The notes: generated by a model from the sequence alone, not told the origin. Positions 1-11,386 are shown, counted from the first letter of the stretch. The stretch is DNA of 64,000 bases from Strongylocentrotus purpuratus (GCF_000002235.5 NW_022145596.1:1165852-1229851), one strand, 5' to 3'. Numbers and translations are program-made.

Positions 1-280
1 GCAGGCTTTTTGCGGGCTTTTCCTGCCTTGGAGACCCCCCTAAATCAGGAAAAATGCTCAATGTACCCCCCTAAATTCGGAATAATTTCTCAGGATTCCA
101 AAGAGATGAGAGAAAAAAAGAAAAACACCCCTTTTTAAAGAAATCTCCGGGTGAAAAGTCAAATACACCCTTTTTTTACAAATCTCGGGCCGGACTTTGT
201 CGCACGAAAAGTACCCCTTTACCGGACATTTTGGCAACACGCATGCGGTCATTCCGACCTCTGAGTGGGGGGCCGGGGGT
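1..280 (+). repeat. Dispersed repeat A-B, copy 1 (uninterrupted)
   Basis: About 190 bp (part A, from the motif cgggcttttcctgccttgg near 13) joined to about 80 bp (part B, through gcatgcggtcattcc near 255). Part A recurs at 3967-4158 and part B at 11391-11460. Here A and B meet at a single CCGG (190-193), so this copy is the empty site for the element that separates them downstream. No coding potential; the family is not recognised. Confidence 0.8.
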
Positions 281-3182
281 TAAACTTAGAAACTATTTGG
301 ATAAAAACCAAGGTACGGACGTGAAATCATTTTTAATTTGTGTTATGTACCGTCCACCGAACTCTTCAGTTGATTATTTTGATTTAATGTCTGCTATGAT
401 GAGTAATGCTCTAGATTTTGATTGTGAACTGATTATATTGGGGGACCTCAACTGTGACCTACTTTCTGACAATGTCGATTCATCGACACGATCTCTTATG
501 ACTGTAATGCAGGGATCACTTTTGTCACAGTTGATTGAGTTTCCTACTCGTGTGACCCAGCATTCTAAAACACTTATTGACCATATTTATACAACATGTC
601 CGGACGATCACAGTATTTCAGGTGTCATAAAAACTCACATTAGTGATCATTTTTTGATATTCACATGTTTACATTCTAGAAGTGCTGGGAATGTTCATAA
701 CGATATCAAATTCAGAAACTTAAAAGAATTTAAGCAGGTAAATTTTGTCAACGATCTCTTTAACTTAAGGTTTAGAGAATTAGATTGTGTTAGCAACGTT
801 GACACAGCTTGGAAATTGTGGTACAATCAAGTAATGTCAGTTATTAATAAACATATGCCATATAAACACAAAAGAATGAGGAAAAAACCCTCTCCTTGGA
901 TCACAGGTGAAATTATTACATGATAAATAAAAGAAAGTATCTCCATAACAAGGCTTTAAAGTTTAACTCCTCAGGATTATGGAAAGAATATCGTAGAATA
1001 CGTAACATGGTAACAAGTTTAACTAAAAAATCTAAACAAAGTATATACAGGGTTTATTGCAAGATAAGTCTGGTGACCCCGGTGCATTATGGTCTATTCT
1101 AAAGCAACTATCCTCTAGCACTGGTCAGCTTTCCATAAAATTGAATATTAATGATGTTGAAATTTATCAGCCTGAAATTGTTGCCGAAAAACTGAACGAC
1201 TACTTTATTGATAGTGTTTCAGAACTCCTGGGAAAACAGATTGGAGAGCTAGTGAAACCACAATTCCAGATGTAATTGTCAGTTGTCCATTGCCACAGGA
1301 GAATTGTGAGGACCTTGATCATGTTGATCGTCAAATTTTTGATATTCCTCCAATCACCTACGATTTTGTTGTAAAAGAATTGATAGCCATTCTGTAAAAA
1401 AAGCGACAGGGCCTGATGACATCTCTGTTAAATGTTGAAAATGATGAAATATGCCACAAATGTAATAGATGGTCTTATTTATATTTTCAACCTTTCTTTG
1501 TCAAAAGGGCATTTTCCAAAAGCATGGTGCTTGGCAAAAATTCGCCCTATTTTTAAGGGCGGTGATCGATTATGTATAGAAAATTATCGACCAATATCCT
1601 TATTGTCAATTGTTTCAAAATTTTTGAGAAATGGGTACAAAAGCATTACAGACATACTTATTAAATAGCGATTTCTTCAGTGAAAGTCAATTTGGCTTTA
1701 GACCAAAGCATTCATGTGAAAGTGCTCTATTGTGTATGGTTGATGACTGGGCAACCGAAGTTGATAGGAGTAAATTTTGTGGGGTAGCGTTTATTGATAT
1801 GCGTAAAGCCTTTGATTCTGTTAACTACGATGTATTGCTGAACAAACTTTCTATGATAGGATGCTCTGAGAATGCATTGGCATGGTTTAAATCCTACTTT
1901 TGCTTTAGGGATCAATTGACAGAAATAGGGGGTAAATTATCCAATACAAGGTCAACTATCTCTGGGGTACCACAAGGCTCTGTTTTAGGGCCCCTGTTGT
2001 TTACAATATATATTAACGACTTGGTTTCCAGTATAAAGTCAGGAAAAGTTGTCATGTTTGCTGACGATGCAACTCTGTATGTTAGTGGTAGTAATCTTGA
2101 ATCGGTTGAAAGTCAACTAAATTCTGCAATGAATGAAGTCTACAAGTGGACATCTAAAAATAGATTGGTACTAAATGATAAAAAAACGAAAGTGATGCTT
2201 CTTGGTTCTCGACAACGATTGAATACCTTGCAGGATAAAAAAATATCTGTTATAATTAATGGTACCTTACTAGAATGTGTATCTGAATATAAGTGTCTGG
2301 GGGTGTCGATTGATGATACTCTGACATTCAAATCTCATGTTACTTCTATTGCAAAAGTCATGAAACAAAAACTTGGCCTAATTAGAAGAAACAAGTATAT
2401 ATTTAATGTTGATCAACTCAAAAGATTATACTGGGGATTTGTTCTCCCCCATGCATTATATTGTTCAACCGTCTGGTCATCTTCATCCGAATCTAACTAC
2501 AAAATATTAAACACGCTACACAAGCGCGCAGCATATATTGTAAGTGGATATACTTGGGAAACCTCATCGGAAACAGTTTTTCGAATACTAGCCTGGCCTA
2601 CTCTAAAAGAACTGTTTAACAAGTCAATATCATGCATGGTGTATAAATGTGTAAGTGGGGTAGCACCATCCAGTTAAGTAGTAAATTTGTTCTAAATGAC
2701 AATGTCTCTACACGTGTAACACGAAGCACCAACAGGTTGTTTACGTATTCCTCAATGCAAAACTCAATTTAATCGGAGGACATTTGTACCAGTTAGTGTA
2801 AATGAATGGAACTGTTTGTCCGATGAATGCCGATCTGCCCCCCAGTCCTTAGCCATTTTCAAAAAATGTATCAAACCTTGCAATAAATAGCTTTTTTTTA
2901 AAATGAAGGGGAGGAGGGGGTAGCAGTGAGGTCAAATTCATTTTATGCTTGATTTTAATGTAATTTTTAGTTTGTAAAACAGGTGGTAAATAGGTGTGTG
3001 TGTTAGCTTTCGTTACCCCTGTCATTTCTATATATAATATTGTTCATTGTCATTTTATGTTTTTTTAAACAGAGCCCTGTTGTAACCAGCCTATTTTAAT
3101 GTTTTTAACAATGTTTTGTAATGATTTTTAGCTGAACATGTTACTGTGTATAAAAGATGCGAAAAAATAAATAAAAAAAAAA
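281..3182 (+). mobile_element. 5'-truncated, decayed CR1/L2/jockey-like LINE
   Basis: A non-LTR retrotransposon ORF2 fragment. It starts inside the apurinic-like endonuclease domain: GDLN near 440-455, TLIDHI near 570-590 and SDHF near 640 are visible. The reverse transcriptase core follows in one frame at 1631-2677, with FGFRPKHSCESALL, AFIDMRKAFDS, SGVPQGSVLGPLLF and the catalytic FADD box near 2055. A thumb/C-terminal region follows that, with further reading-frame breaks after about 2677. The ORF is cut into at least five frames (breaks near 915, 1060, 1275-1430, 1640 and 2677), so this copy is dead. It ends in an A-rich tail with aataaataaaa at 3165-3182. Family placement rests on RT motif style; the clade within the CR1/L2/jockey group is uncertain. 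No target-site duplication was recognised. Confidence 0.9.
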
Positions 3183-3966
3183 TACTCCAGGAAGTGCCTG
3201 AAAATGCGTCTAATGTGGTTCTAAAATTGCAAATGCCTGGGAGGGGGTCACAAGCCCTAACAGACCACCCCCGCTTGGTCGCTCCTCTCCCTCGCCGCTA
3301 AAGCCTCGCTCTTTCGATTCATCGTTTTACAATTTTATATCACTCAATGCCATTTTTGACCCCCCCCCCCCTAAGTAATTCCTGCATCCGCCACTGATGC
3401 CCATACCCCTTGAGCTTCGGGGGCTCCGCCCTCGACCCCAGGCCCCACTTTGAAAAAAACGTTCAGCGCAGCCTGCATGTAAGAGTGGGGTGATGCGGAT
3501 TTTTTTTTTTTGTCAGCCCCCCCCCCCAACAAAACAAAAAACAAAAAATATATATTTTGCTCATTACGCCATTATTTGTGATGGAGTTAATGCAATAGAG
3601 ATTACCATATACCCAGGCGCAAACATTCCAGGGGCAGTGACGTAATGAGCAAAAACGTTTGGAATCACGTCTGCATCACCACCACTCCTTTACAGCTTCT
3701 TTTTTTGGGGGGGGGGGGAGGGGGGAAGTTTTGGGGGCAAAAATGCGTTTTGCCCCCCCCCCCCCCCCACTCCGGCGCCTATGCATATACCTATTGGTGT
3801 ACAGTTGCCAACATCGATATCACTGGTTCTTCTACCCGGGTCGATCTATAAATGGGCTATAATCCCCCCCCCCCCCCACTCAGTGTATATTTAGGGTACG
3901 CGTATGCTTGTTCCCTCTTTTTGAAGCACCCCCTATCTGAGGACTGCCAACATTAACCTCCCTTTC
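3183..3966. repeat. Mosaic of degenerate repeats and poly-C/poly-G tracts
   Basis: No gene. A hAT-like right end (cctgcatccgccactg, 3384-3399) precedes a partial copy of the family seen at 10640-10900 and 12600-13300 (terminal part near 3400-3515). A second family follows (cgtaatgagcaaaaacgtttgg at 3642-3662, recurring near 5125) and ends in a poly-C run with ccggcgcctatgcat near 3772-3787. The inverse of that end occurs near 11952. Short proline/glycine-rich reading frames here come only from the homopolymers. Confidence 0.6.
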
Positions 3967-4158
3967 GCGGGCTTTTCCTGCCTTGGAGACCCCCCTAATT
4001 ACGGAAAAAATGCTCAATGTACCCCCCCCCCCCTAAATTCGGAATAATTTCTCAGGAGTCCAAAGAGATGAGAGAAAAAAAGAAAAAAACACACCTTTTT
4101 AAAGAAATCTCCGGGTGAAAAGTCAAATACACCCCCTTTTTTTACAATTCTCGGCCGG
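3967..4158 (+). repeat. Repeat A, left flank of the 7.2-kb insertion
   Basis: About 190 bp closely matching 13-193, with small indels in the C and A runs. It stops exactly at CCGG (4155-4158), where a TGTGACCGC-ended element begins. The rest of the repeat (part B) resumes at 11391. Confidence 0.85.
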
Positions 4159-4170
4159 TGTGACCGCGTA

Positions 4171-4275
4171 GAATGTAACCCGCACCGATCGTCCGACTAT
4201 TAGAGATCGATCGAGAGCGGACGATCGGTGCGGATTTTATCCGCGCAGAATGTCCGTGTCGGACATTCCGTGCGC
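4171..4275. repeat. Left subterminal hairpins of the 7.2-kb element
   Basis: CCGCACCGATCGTCCG is followed about 20 bases later by its exact reverse complement CGGACGATCGGTGCGG. Directly inward a second, shorter hairpin has GAATGTCCG / CGGACATTC arms. The right end of the same element holds a closely similar palindrome, which ties the two ends together. Confidence 0.75.
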
Positions 4276-4489
4276 GCCTCAAATGTCTGACGGACAATCT
4301 GTGCTGAAGAGGTCTCGCACCAATAGTCCTCCTGCCGCACCGAATGTCCGTACTCTAGTCCACACGTATACATAGTCAAAACAAACAGGGATGTACTCTC
4401 ATATCCCTGATACAAGTATAATTATACTTAATGAATGAAACGACTAGATAACCCATATTCAGCTTAACCAGCTAGCTAGGGATGAAACT

Positions 4490-4930
4490 ACAGGCAGTGG
4501 CGGATCTAGTAGGGGGATGGGGGGGGGGGGGGGGGGGGGGGGGAGGGTGCAAATTGTTAAAATTTCGAGGGCCAAAAAAAAAAAAGGTGCTCACTAACCC
4601 CCCCCCCCCCAAGATCGCGAAAAAAAAAGGCCTTTGCCTCTGCCCCCAAGACCAACCTCCCCCCCCCCCCTTCTCGCCAAAAAAAAAAAAAAGAGAGAAA
4701 GGAAAGGGAAAGAGGAGAGCTAAAATGGAACACAAAAGAGGTAGAAAAAAGAAAAGGGTGAAAAGAAGCAGAGATCAGTTGCGATTAATCCCATCAACAT
4801 CGTGGGATCGGGGGAGGGGGCGAAAGGCCCCTGCCTCCCTCACCAAACTTAAATGAGAGAGGGTGAGAGAAGTATGGGGGGGGGGGGGAAGAGGAAGAAG
4901 AAAGGTAGGGGAGATCAGTTACAATTTTCT
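4490..4930. repeat. G-rich hAT-like end plus purine-rich block (copy 1)
   Basis: cagtggcggatctag at 4495-4509 looks like a hAT-type CAGNG terminus and leads into a long poly-G tract. A purine-rich block at 4680-4916, with gatcagttgcgattaatccc and cgaaaggcccctgcctccctc, recurs almost unchanged at 8190-8455. The reading frames through it are lysine/proline low complexity and are not taken as genes. Confidence 0.65.
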
Positions 4931-4939
4931 TTAAAGCAA

Positions 4940-5100
4940 AAACGCCAGATATTAAAAGTTAATCATTTTTTCCAATTTAGGTGTGACAAAATAATTATTG
5001 TTGGTGTTGTTGATTGTTGATGTATGGGCAAGGGTTCCAATGGGGTTCCAATGCACAATATGTCAATGTATTTGAAATTTTGCTAGCCAAATATTGGTAC
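4940..5100 (+). repeat. Internal repeat 'gtgtgacaaaataatta', copy 1
   Basis: A segment reading aagttaatcattttttcc, then ttgttgatgtatgggcaagg, then tccaatgcacaatatgtc. It recurs at 5813-5925 and 7820-7895, showing repeated duplication inside the larger element. Confidence 0.7.
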
Positions 5101-5719
5101 GTAATGGTGACACCGGCAGTGGCGAAATGAGCAAAAACGTTTGGGGGGGGGGGTAGAAAAAAAAACCGCACCACCCACTTTTTATGCAGGCCTCGCTGAA
5201 CGTTTCTCTAAGTAGGTTGGGGGAGTGGTATTTACGATAAGGCAGAGAGAAGCGTTTATTGGCGTAGGGTCTAGGGCCTTTAACCCTCTGAACTACAACT
5301 TGTTGGCGGCAAAACTGATATCCCGCTTCTTTTCTTTTCTTCTTCCGTTTTTACCTCCCTTTATCTCTTCTTTTCCTTTTTCTTTCCCTTTTCATCATTC
5401 TCTCTTATTTTGTAATGGGGGGGGGGGGGTGACAGCTGGGATCCAAGACCCTTTCGGCCCTTGATCTGCTTCTTCCCCCCTTTTTTTTTCCCTTCTTCTT
5501 CCTCTTCCTCTTTTCTTTCCCTTTCTCTCCTCTTTCCCTTTCCCTTCTTTTCCTTCTCTCTCTCTCTTTTTTTGCGGGGGGGGGGGGGGGGCAAGGCCCT
5601 CCGGCGCCCTGGATCCGCGTCTGCCTTAAGGGGGTATAGCTGCGCCTGCCGTGAAAGTGTTAACAACTAAAAGCACAGTGTGTAAATACTAAAAGTGAAC
5701 CAGGTAATCGTAGTGAGGC

Positions 5720-5795
5720 AAAGTGGTCTCGTGGATAAGCAACCGCCTAGTAAGTGGAAGGTATCGGGTTCGATCCCCAGCTAGTGTATTTTGTT
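5720..5795 (+). mobile_element. tRNA-like SINE head
   Basis: An A-box-like stretch (gtggtctcgtggataagc) and a B box (ggttcgatccc) lie about 35 bases apart, as in tRNA-derived SINEs. Near-identical heads lie at 7680-7750 and, more diverged, 7365-7450. The acceptor-stem halves do not pair well, so it is not called a tRNA gene. Confidence 0.6.
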
Positions 5796-5809
5796 TTAAA
5801 GCCCAAAAG

Positions 5810-6185
5810 CCAGATATTAAAAGTTAATAATTTTTCCAATTTTGGTGTGATAAAATAATTATGGTTGTGTTGATTGTTGATGTATGGGAAAGGGTTCCAA
5901 TGCACAATATGTCAATGGATTCCTCAAAAAAACTTGAAAAAGGGCCTATGGTGAAGGGGGAGCAGCTGAGTGTAGGAAAAAGCTGTTAGGGAGCCCCTTG
6001 GGGGGGGGGGGGGAGTCTTCTTTTTTGGGGGAGTCTTTTTTTTTTTGGGGGGGGGGGGAGTCTTTTTTTTTGGGGGGGGGGGGTTTTGGGGGGTCTTTTT
6101 TTGGGGGGGGGGGGGTCTATTTTTAGCTGGCGGTCGTCAGCTAGCCGGCGGTCGTCAGCGTAACCGGCGGCCGGTAGCGTTAGCC
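5810..6185 (+). repeat. Internal duplicated block with poly-G/T runs, copy 2
   Basis: The gtgtgataaaataattat segment runs on through gaaaaagggcctatggtg and agcagctgagtgtagg, poly-G/poly-T runs, and the short repeat agctggcggtcgtcagct. The same order recurs at 7817-8085. The proline-rich frames on the minus strand are by-products of the G runs. Confidence 0.7.
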
Positions 6186-6189
6186 CCAA

Positions 6190-7330
6190 AGCCATGTCCA
6201 ATTTTTAAACTACCTTCAAGAGTCCCTTATTGCCAGGTTAAACAAGTTTTTTACATTTTCAGTACTACCTACATCCATTTATTCAATCTGTACACTCCCA
6301 TGCTATCCTTTTCCAGTCTGTAAACAACTTTACAACATGAATTCAATGATGGGCAAGGTTTTACTCCTCATATGAAAGCGCCCAAACTTCGCGAGGTGAA
6401 ACAAAGGGTCTTTCAATTCAAGTCTATTCAAGCCCAATATGGGCTAACAACTGGCCTGCATACCCGAGCAGAATCATTTTGTGCTCGACAAAGACACACA
6501 GACTTGGTTAAGAGGTCCATTATTATTATTTTTGTTAGTTATATTTTTTCATTGACAGTATACTATTAAATATCAGGAATATTGGATGCTCTGTTTCAAA
6601 TACAGTCCAGATTGCCGAGCAATGAATTATCTCATGCTTCTTGTCCTTGAAACATATCTAACTGGTTTTTAAAACGGTATCATTTTAATTTCCATTTCCC
6701 AGCATTATTTTGAACTGTCCCGAAATCGCTTTCCTTTTTTTAAATGAGACTACAGCCCCATTCTATCCTTTTTCTATTGGGATATTTAAAGTGCGTGTCC
6801 TCCATGCAGACAAGGAGAAAGACTTTCTCAGTACCTTTATGGACAATACATCAACATAATGCGGTCATTGTTGCAATGTCATGAATGCTATTATTACCTC
6901 TTATGTAATCCTCGCAATTGACAAAAATATTCCGTCAATGAAGGGAGGGTCGGGTTTTTTCTTCAATTCATTAATTGATGCTGCAGGTGCAAGCTATTGA
7001 ACACAGAATCGAATAGCCAAGCTTCCCTATTCATTTGTGCCCTGTTACAGAATTCGTAGCATATCCTAAATTGAATAGATCCGTGTTCTGTTCATTATGC
7101 TATGTCAGGGCAGTGGCCTATTGTCATATCACTTGAAGTTTAAGTCAGCAGATTGCAAAATAAATGAAAATAACATAAAACCTCACTATTATATCAGAAA
7201 TATCAGTAACTGAAAGAAAACATTTACGGGCAATCTTGACAACATCGGACTGCAAAAATATGAATAATTATGCATCCCGAAATCGTTAAATCAGTAAATC
7301 AACATATTAAAGTCGTTAACATGCAGAAAG
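6190..7330. other. No recognisable gene
   Basis: Sequence of ordinary composition inside the 7.2-kb element. A 65-residue frame at 6372-6569 has no motif I recognise. No transposase signature was seen on either strand. Confidence 0.5.
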
Positions 7331-7364
7331 TGCTATAAGACCAAGAAGTGAGCCACTTAGTAGC

Positions 7365-7450
7365 AGTGAGGCAAAGTGGTCTTGCGGATAAGACTGATCG
7401 CTTCACAACGCAATGTATGTATGTACTCGGGTTCGACTCCCAGCTTCTTC
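7365..7450 (+). mobile_element. tRNA-like SINE head (diverged)
   Basis: gtggtcttgcggataagac and ggttcgactccc are spaced as an A box and B box. It is flanked by sequence unlike the other copies. Confidence 0.5.
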
Positions 7451-7679
7451 TTTATACCTCATGTTATTTTTAATTTTTTTTCTTTACCCCATGATATTGA
7501 CGTGTCCATCTCCTTTTTTTAAAGGGGACACCCCCCCCCACCTCCTCAACAAAGGAGAAAATAACATTTGATACTCTTTCTTTAACAAGCGACTCTCTGA
7601 ATTAGTTAGAATACGTTTTTTGCTACATCTACAAAAATAAGTATCAATATGAAAAAATACATGAAGATTACCAGTGTGA

Positions 7680-7750
7680 CACATTAGTCTAGTGGATAGG
7701 CAAACGCCTGGCAACTGGAAGGTATCGGGTTCGACTCCCAGCTAGTGCTT
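7680..7750 (+). mobile_element. tRNA-like SINE head
   Basis: A stretch reading tagtctagtggataggc, then aaggtatcgggttcgactcc, then cagctagtg, matching the head at 5728-5790. Confidence 0.6.
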
Positions 7751-7816
7751 TTTTAAATATTTTTTATAAATCTTTGAAAAAGAAAAACTGATGTTAGAGA
7801 ACCCATTTTCATCTCA

Positions 7817-8470
7817 CTCATAGTTTGGTGTGATAAAATAATTATTGTTGGTGTTGTTGATGTATGGGAAAGGGTTCCAAACCACAATATGTCAATGGAT
7901 TCCTCAAAAAAAACTTGAAAAAGGGCCTATGGTGAGGGGGAGCAGCTGAGTGTAGGAAAAAACTGTAATGGAGCCCCTTTGGGGGGGGGGTCTTTTTTTG
8001 GGGGGGGGGAGTCTTTTTTTTGGGGGGGAGGTCTTTTTTAGCTGGCGGTCGTCAGCTAGCTGGCGGTCGTCAGCTAGCTGCGTAACCCTCCCCCTTCCGC
8101 CTGGACCTTTCTAATAATCCGAGATGTGGATCGCAGAGAAAGGCCCTTGCCTCTGCCCCCCCCCGACCACCCCCCCCCCCTCCCGCCCAAAAAAAAAAAG
8201 AGAAAGAAGGGAAGGGAAAGAGGAGAGCTAAAATGGAACAGGAAAGAGGAAGAAGTAAAGAAAAGGGTAAAAGAAAAGAAAAAGAAGCAGAGATCAGTTG
8301 CAATTAATCCCACCAACATCATATGGATCGGGGGAGGGGCGAAAGGCCCCTGCCTCCCTCATTAAAGTTAAATGAGAGAGAGAGAGAGAGAGAGAAGTAA
8401 GGGAAGGGAAAGGGGAAAAAAAGAGGAAGAAGAAAGGTAGGGGAGATCAGTTGCAATTTTTCCCAATGTG
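7817..8470 (+). repeat. Duplicated block, copy 3, followed by purine-rich block copy 2
   Basis: Repeats the order seen at 5810-6185, then joins a copy of the purine-rich block of 4680-4916 (gatcagttgcaattaatccc, cgaaaggcccctgcctccctc, then a GA microsatellite near 8372-8395). This shows that large parts of the element interior are duplicated. Confidence 0.7.
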
Positions 8471-8919
8471 TACCCCTCCCCCCCCCCCCCCCTCAGCAAA
8501 GAGAGAGAGAGAAAGAAAGGGAAAGAGGAGAGAAAGGGACAGAAAACAAAGAGGAAGAAAAGAAAAGGGGGAAAAGAATTAGGGAAGATCAGTTGCGATT
8601 TTCATTGGTTCTTCTATCATCATTGTACAACTATCGTACAAATCGTATTGTACAAATGTATTTATATATTCATTTATTTATTCCTGTTTGATAACAAAAA
8701 TATGAATATAAACTCATAACAGCAACAAAATTAAATGCAGAAGGAAACTATCACAAAAATGATCATGCGAAGGCTAAATTGTTATGCGCAAATGGTCATT
8801 TTCGTCGACGACATAAATATACAAATTATTTCGTCAACTTAGTTAGCATCATAGCTATATATTTAAACGCAGGTGCGTAGCTAGGATCTTATTTTAGGGA
8901 GGGGCGGTATTGAGCAAGT

Positions 8920-9300
8920 GAATCACTTAAATAGCGCGCGTGGGGGAGGGGATGGGTGAAAGGCCTCCCGCGCGAAGCGCGGTAACTTAGACGTTTCATT
9001 AAATTATTATGAAAAGAAGACGATTTGTTGTACCGTTCTCGACTCTTAGTCCTTGTCTGAATTCAGTTTCCCCATCCCACGCGCAGCGCGGAAGCTTAGA
9101 CGTTTCATTAAGTTATTATAGAAAGAAGACGATTTGTTGTGTATCGTTCTCTACTTTAACCCTAATTGTCTGAATTCAGTTTCTCCCCCTCTCGCGCGAA
9201 GTGCGGGAGCTTCAACGTTTCATTAAATTATTAGAAAAAGAAGACTATTCATTGTACTGACTCTAAATCATTGTCTGAATTTTCAAAAATGTTTCTTTGT
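8920..9300 (+). repeat. Three tandem units of about 120 bp
   Basis: Each unit has a GC-rich head (cgcgcgaagcgcgg or close), then gcttagacgtttcattaa, attat, gaagacgatttgttgt and tgtctgaattcagtttc. The units diverge progressively. Confidence 0.8.
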
Positions 9301-9684
9301 CCGATAAAAAGTCACAGCTCGAAGGGGAAAAACTTACTGGCCGACCGACATAACAAAAATCCCACCGACTTCAACCCCACCCCCCCCCCCCTTTAGCGAC
9401 GCCCTGAATGTAGAGTGGCCTGAGCGGGTAGGCACAGGGCTTGGTTCTAAACCTACAGAGACACTTCGATGAAGACATCCTTATTTCATGATTGCGTGTG
9501 TTGAACTGCCCTGGACTTTACAACTTTAAACCTCCAGGGTTTATTTTGCATATATAGCCTATATAGGTATTTATCAAATATCATAGGTAGCAAATAAAGG
9601 ATGACTAAAAGAGGAATGAAATCAAACAGATAGGAGAGGATGATCGAGCATAATGATGTGCACCAATCTATAATGATAATGATA

Positions 9685-10335
9685 ACCGAGCCCGGCCAAA
9701 ATATGGGGGGGGGGGCTCAATGATATCCGAGCCTCTCACAAAATATCGGGGGGCTCCGTGATGTTATCCGAGCCCCACACAAATATCGGGGGGCTCCGTG
9801 ATGTTATCCGAGCCCCACAAAAAAACAATTGGGTGATATCTGAGCCCCACAAACATATAGGGAGGGGGGGGGGGCTCAAAGATATCAGAGTCCCGCCAAA
9901 ATATTTGGGGGTTTCAATGATAATTATCTGAGATCCACCAAATATATTTTTGGGGGTCAATGGTATGCGAGATCCGATGTCTGAGCCCCCCCCCCCCCCC
10001 CTCCTCCCCAAATAAATATTTATAAAATGTTTATATTTGAATGGTAAGCCTGTAGATTATAGGTATACATGAGTTTCATGCCTAGAATATAATGATTGGG
10101 GAGGAGGGGGGGGGGGTTTAATGATATCCGAGCCCCGCAATAAGTATCGGGGGCGGCTCAATGATAATTATCTGAGCACCGCTTAAATATGGGGGCTCAA
10201 TGGTATCTTAGCCCCTAAGGACTCAATGATATCTAAGCCCCACCGACAAATTTGGGGGCTTAATGATATCTATAAGCCCCGCAAAATATTTTGCGGGGCT
10301 CAATGATATCTGAGCCCCCCAAGCCCCCCCCCGGT
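9685..10335. repeat. Array of imperfect palindromes centred on GATATC
   Basis: More than ten units, each close to gggggctcaatgatatcyga followed by gcccc, linked by caaaatat spacers. Each unit is nearly its own inverse: GGGGCTC, a GATATC core, then GAGCCCC. Reading frames crossing the array are glycine/proline/isoleucine repeats and not genes. Confidence 0.8.
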
Positions 10336-10629
10336 CCCTAAGCCTTTGTACTTGTCAATGAAGTCTACTTTTTGAAACTTAAAGGGATTGGGTAACTTTG
10401 TCTCAGGTTCTGAAACAAAATCCTGGAATGACAGTAAGGGCTAGTTCTGACCGGAAAACGACCCAAATATCGGATTATGGCAAGCTGCCCCAGGGCCTTG
10501 TCCTATATACGGATCAGGAAAACAATACTTGTCAGGACCTGTGGAACGGCGGGCTTGGGGGCTCAAGCCCCCCCCCCACACTTTTGAAAAAGTATATTAA
10601 AGATAATGAAATAAAAAGAAATAGAAAAG

Positions 10630-10900
10630 AAAGTATGCTCATGTGACCGTAATTAAATGCCCATACCCCTGAGCTTCCGGGGGCTCTGCCCCCTTGATCC
10701 CACCTTGTGCCCTAAGGCTGCAGCCATGGCCCCTGAATGCTCATCTGACCGTAATTTTAATGCCTAAAACCCTGCGCTTCCGGGGCTCCACCCCTTGGAC
10801 CATACGCCAATTATTGACCTGCTAGTGTCATGAATAAGGTATGAAAATATGCTCATCTGACCGTAATTAAATGCCCCTACACCCTGAGCATCCGCCAATT
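10630..10900 (+). repeat. Minisatellite family 'gctcatctgaccgtaatt', three units
   Basis: Units of about 95-110 bp with ctgagcttccgggggctc and a coding-looking GC-rich middle. The same family is better preserved at 12720-13200. Confidence 0.75.
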
Positions 10901-11235
10901 TGTGCTACGCTCTACCTTATCTTAAATACTCTAGCCTCCCCCACTCACTTTCAACCACATTTTCAATCACTTTTATTTTCCTGGATCACGAGTATATACT
11001 AGTAGTGAGTTGGTTGAAGAACGAAGCCACGTACAAAAGTATAATCGATTACAACAGTTTTGGGGCCGATATTCATAGAATAAAGGTTTTAAATAAAATA
11101 TTCACTTCTACTTTCAAAAGGACTGGCCCATTTGCTTTAAAAAAAATTGTAGAGAGTTATTATTATGTAATATCTAGAAAAAATGTCTACCACATGATTT
11201 ACCGAGTTGCTTCCTTTTATCAAATATACACGTAA
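10900..11235 (+). other. Unrecognised open frame of 111 codons near the right end of the element
   Basis: An open frame with no motif I recognise, just inside the right terminus of the 7.2-kb element. Composition is ordinary (hydrophobic start, several tyrosines). It could be a relic of element coding sequence or chance. No function is proposed. Confidence 0.2.
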
Positions 11236-11254
11236 AACAAAATGAGGACAGACT

Positions 11255-11386
11255 GTGCGGATAGCAAACCGCACGGATCGTCCCTCGGACGATCCGTGCG
11301 AGTCACGGGCGATCGATGCGAGCAGAAAACCCGCATGTTATGTCCGACGGACAAACGAAACTGGTAGGACAAACGGTGCGGTCACA
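11255..11386. repeat. Right subterminal hairpin and terminus of the 7.2-kb element
   Basis: CGCACGGATCGTCC, a three-base loop, then GGACGATCCGTGCG form a perfect hairpin, followed inward-out by gtccgacggac and the terminus GCGGTCACA. The arm differs from the left-end arm by one base (C to G), as expected of related subterminal sites. Confidence 0.75.

Larger units (their letters stand above)
4159..11386. mobile_element. 7.2-kb DNA-transposon-like element, TGTGACCGC...GCGGTCACA, CCGG duplication
   Basis: The ends TGTGACCGC (4159-4167) and GCGGTCACA (11378-11386) are inverted and flanked on both sides by CCGG (4155-4158, 11387-11390). Left and right flanks are the two halves of one dispersed repeat, whose uninterrupted copy at 1-280 has one CCGG. 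Both ends carry perfect subterminal hairpins: 16-bp arms at 4180-4233 and 14-bp arms near 11270-11300. The interior has no recognisable transposase. It holds duplicated low-complexity blocks, tRNA-like SINE heads and minisatellites, so this is a non-autonomous or heavily colonised copy. TGT...ACA termini and a 4-bp duplication with a CCG core recall Ginger-type elements, but with no protein evidence the superfamily stays unassigned. Confidence 0.7.

Noticed and set aside
4472-8722. Proline-, glycine-, lysine- or serine-rich open frames on both strands
   Set aside because: They arise from poly-G/C tracts and purine-rich low complexity and match no protein family.
10900-11235. Transposase remnant of the 7.2-kb element
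   Set aside because: The 111-codon frame shows no catalytic or DNA-binding motif, so no such claim is made.
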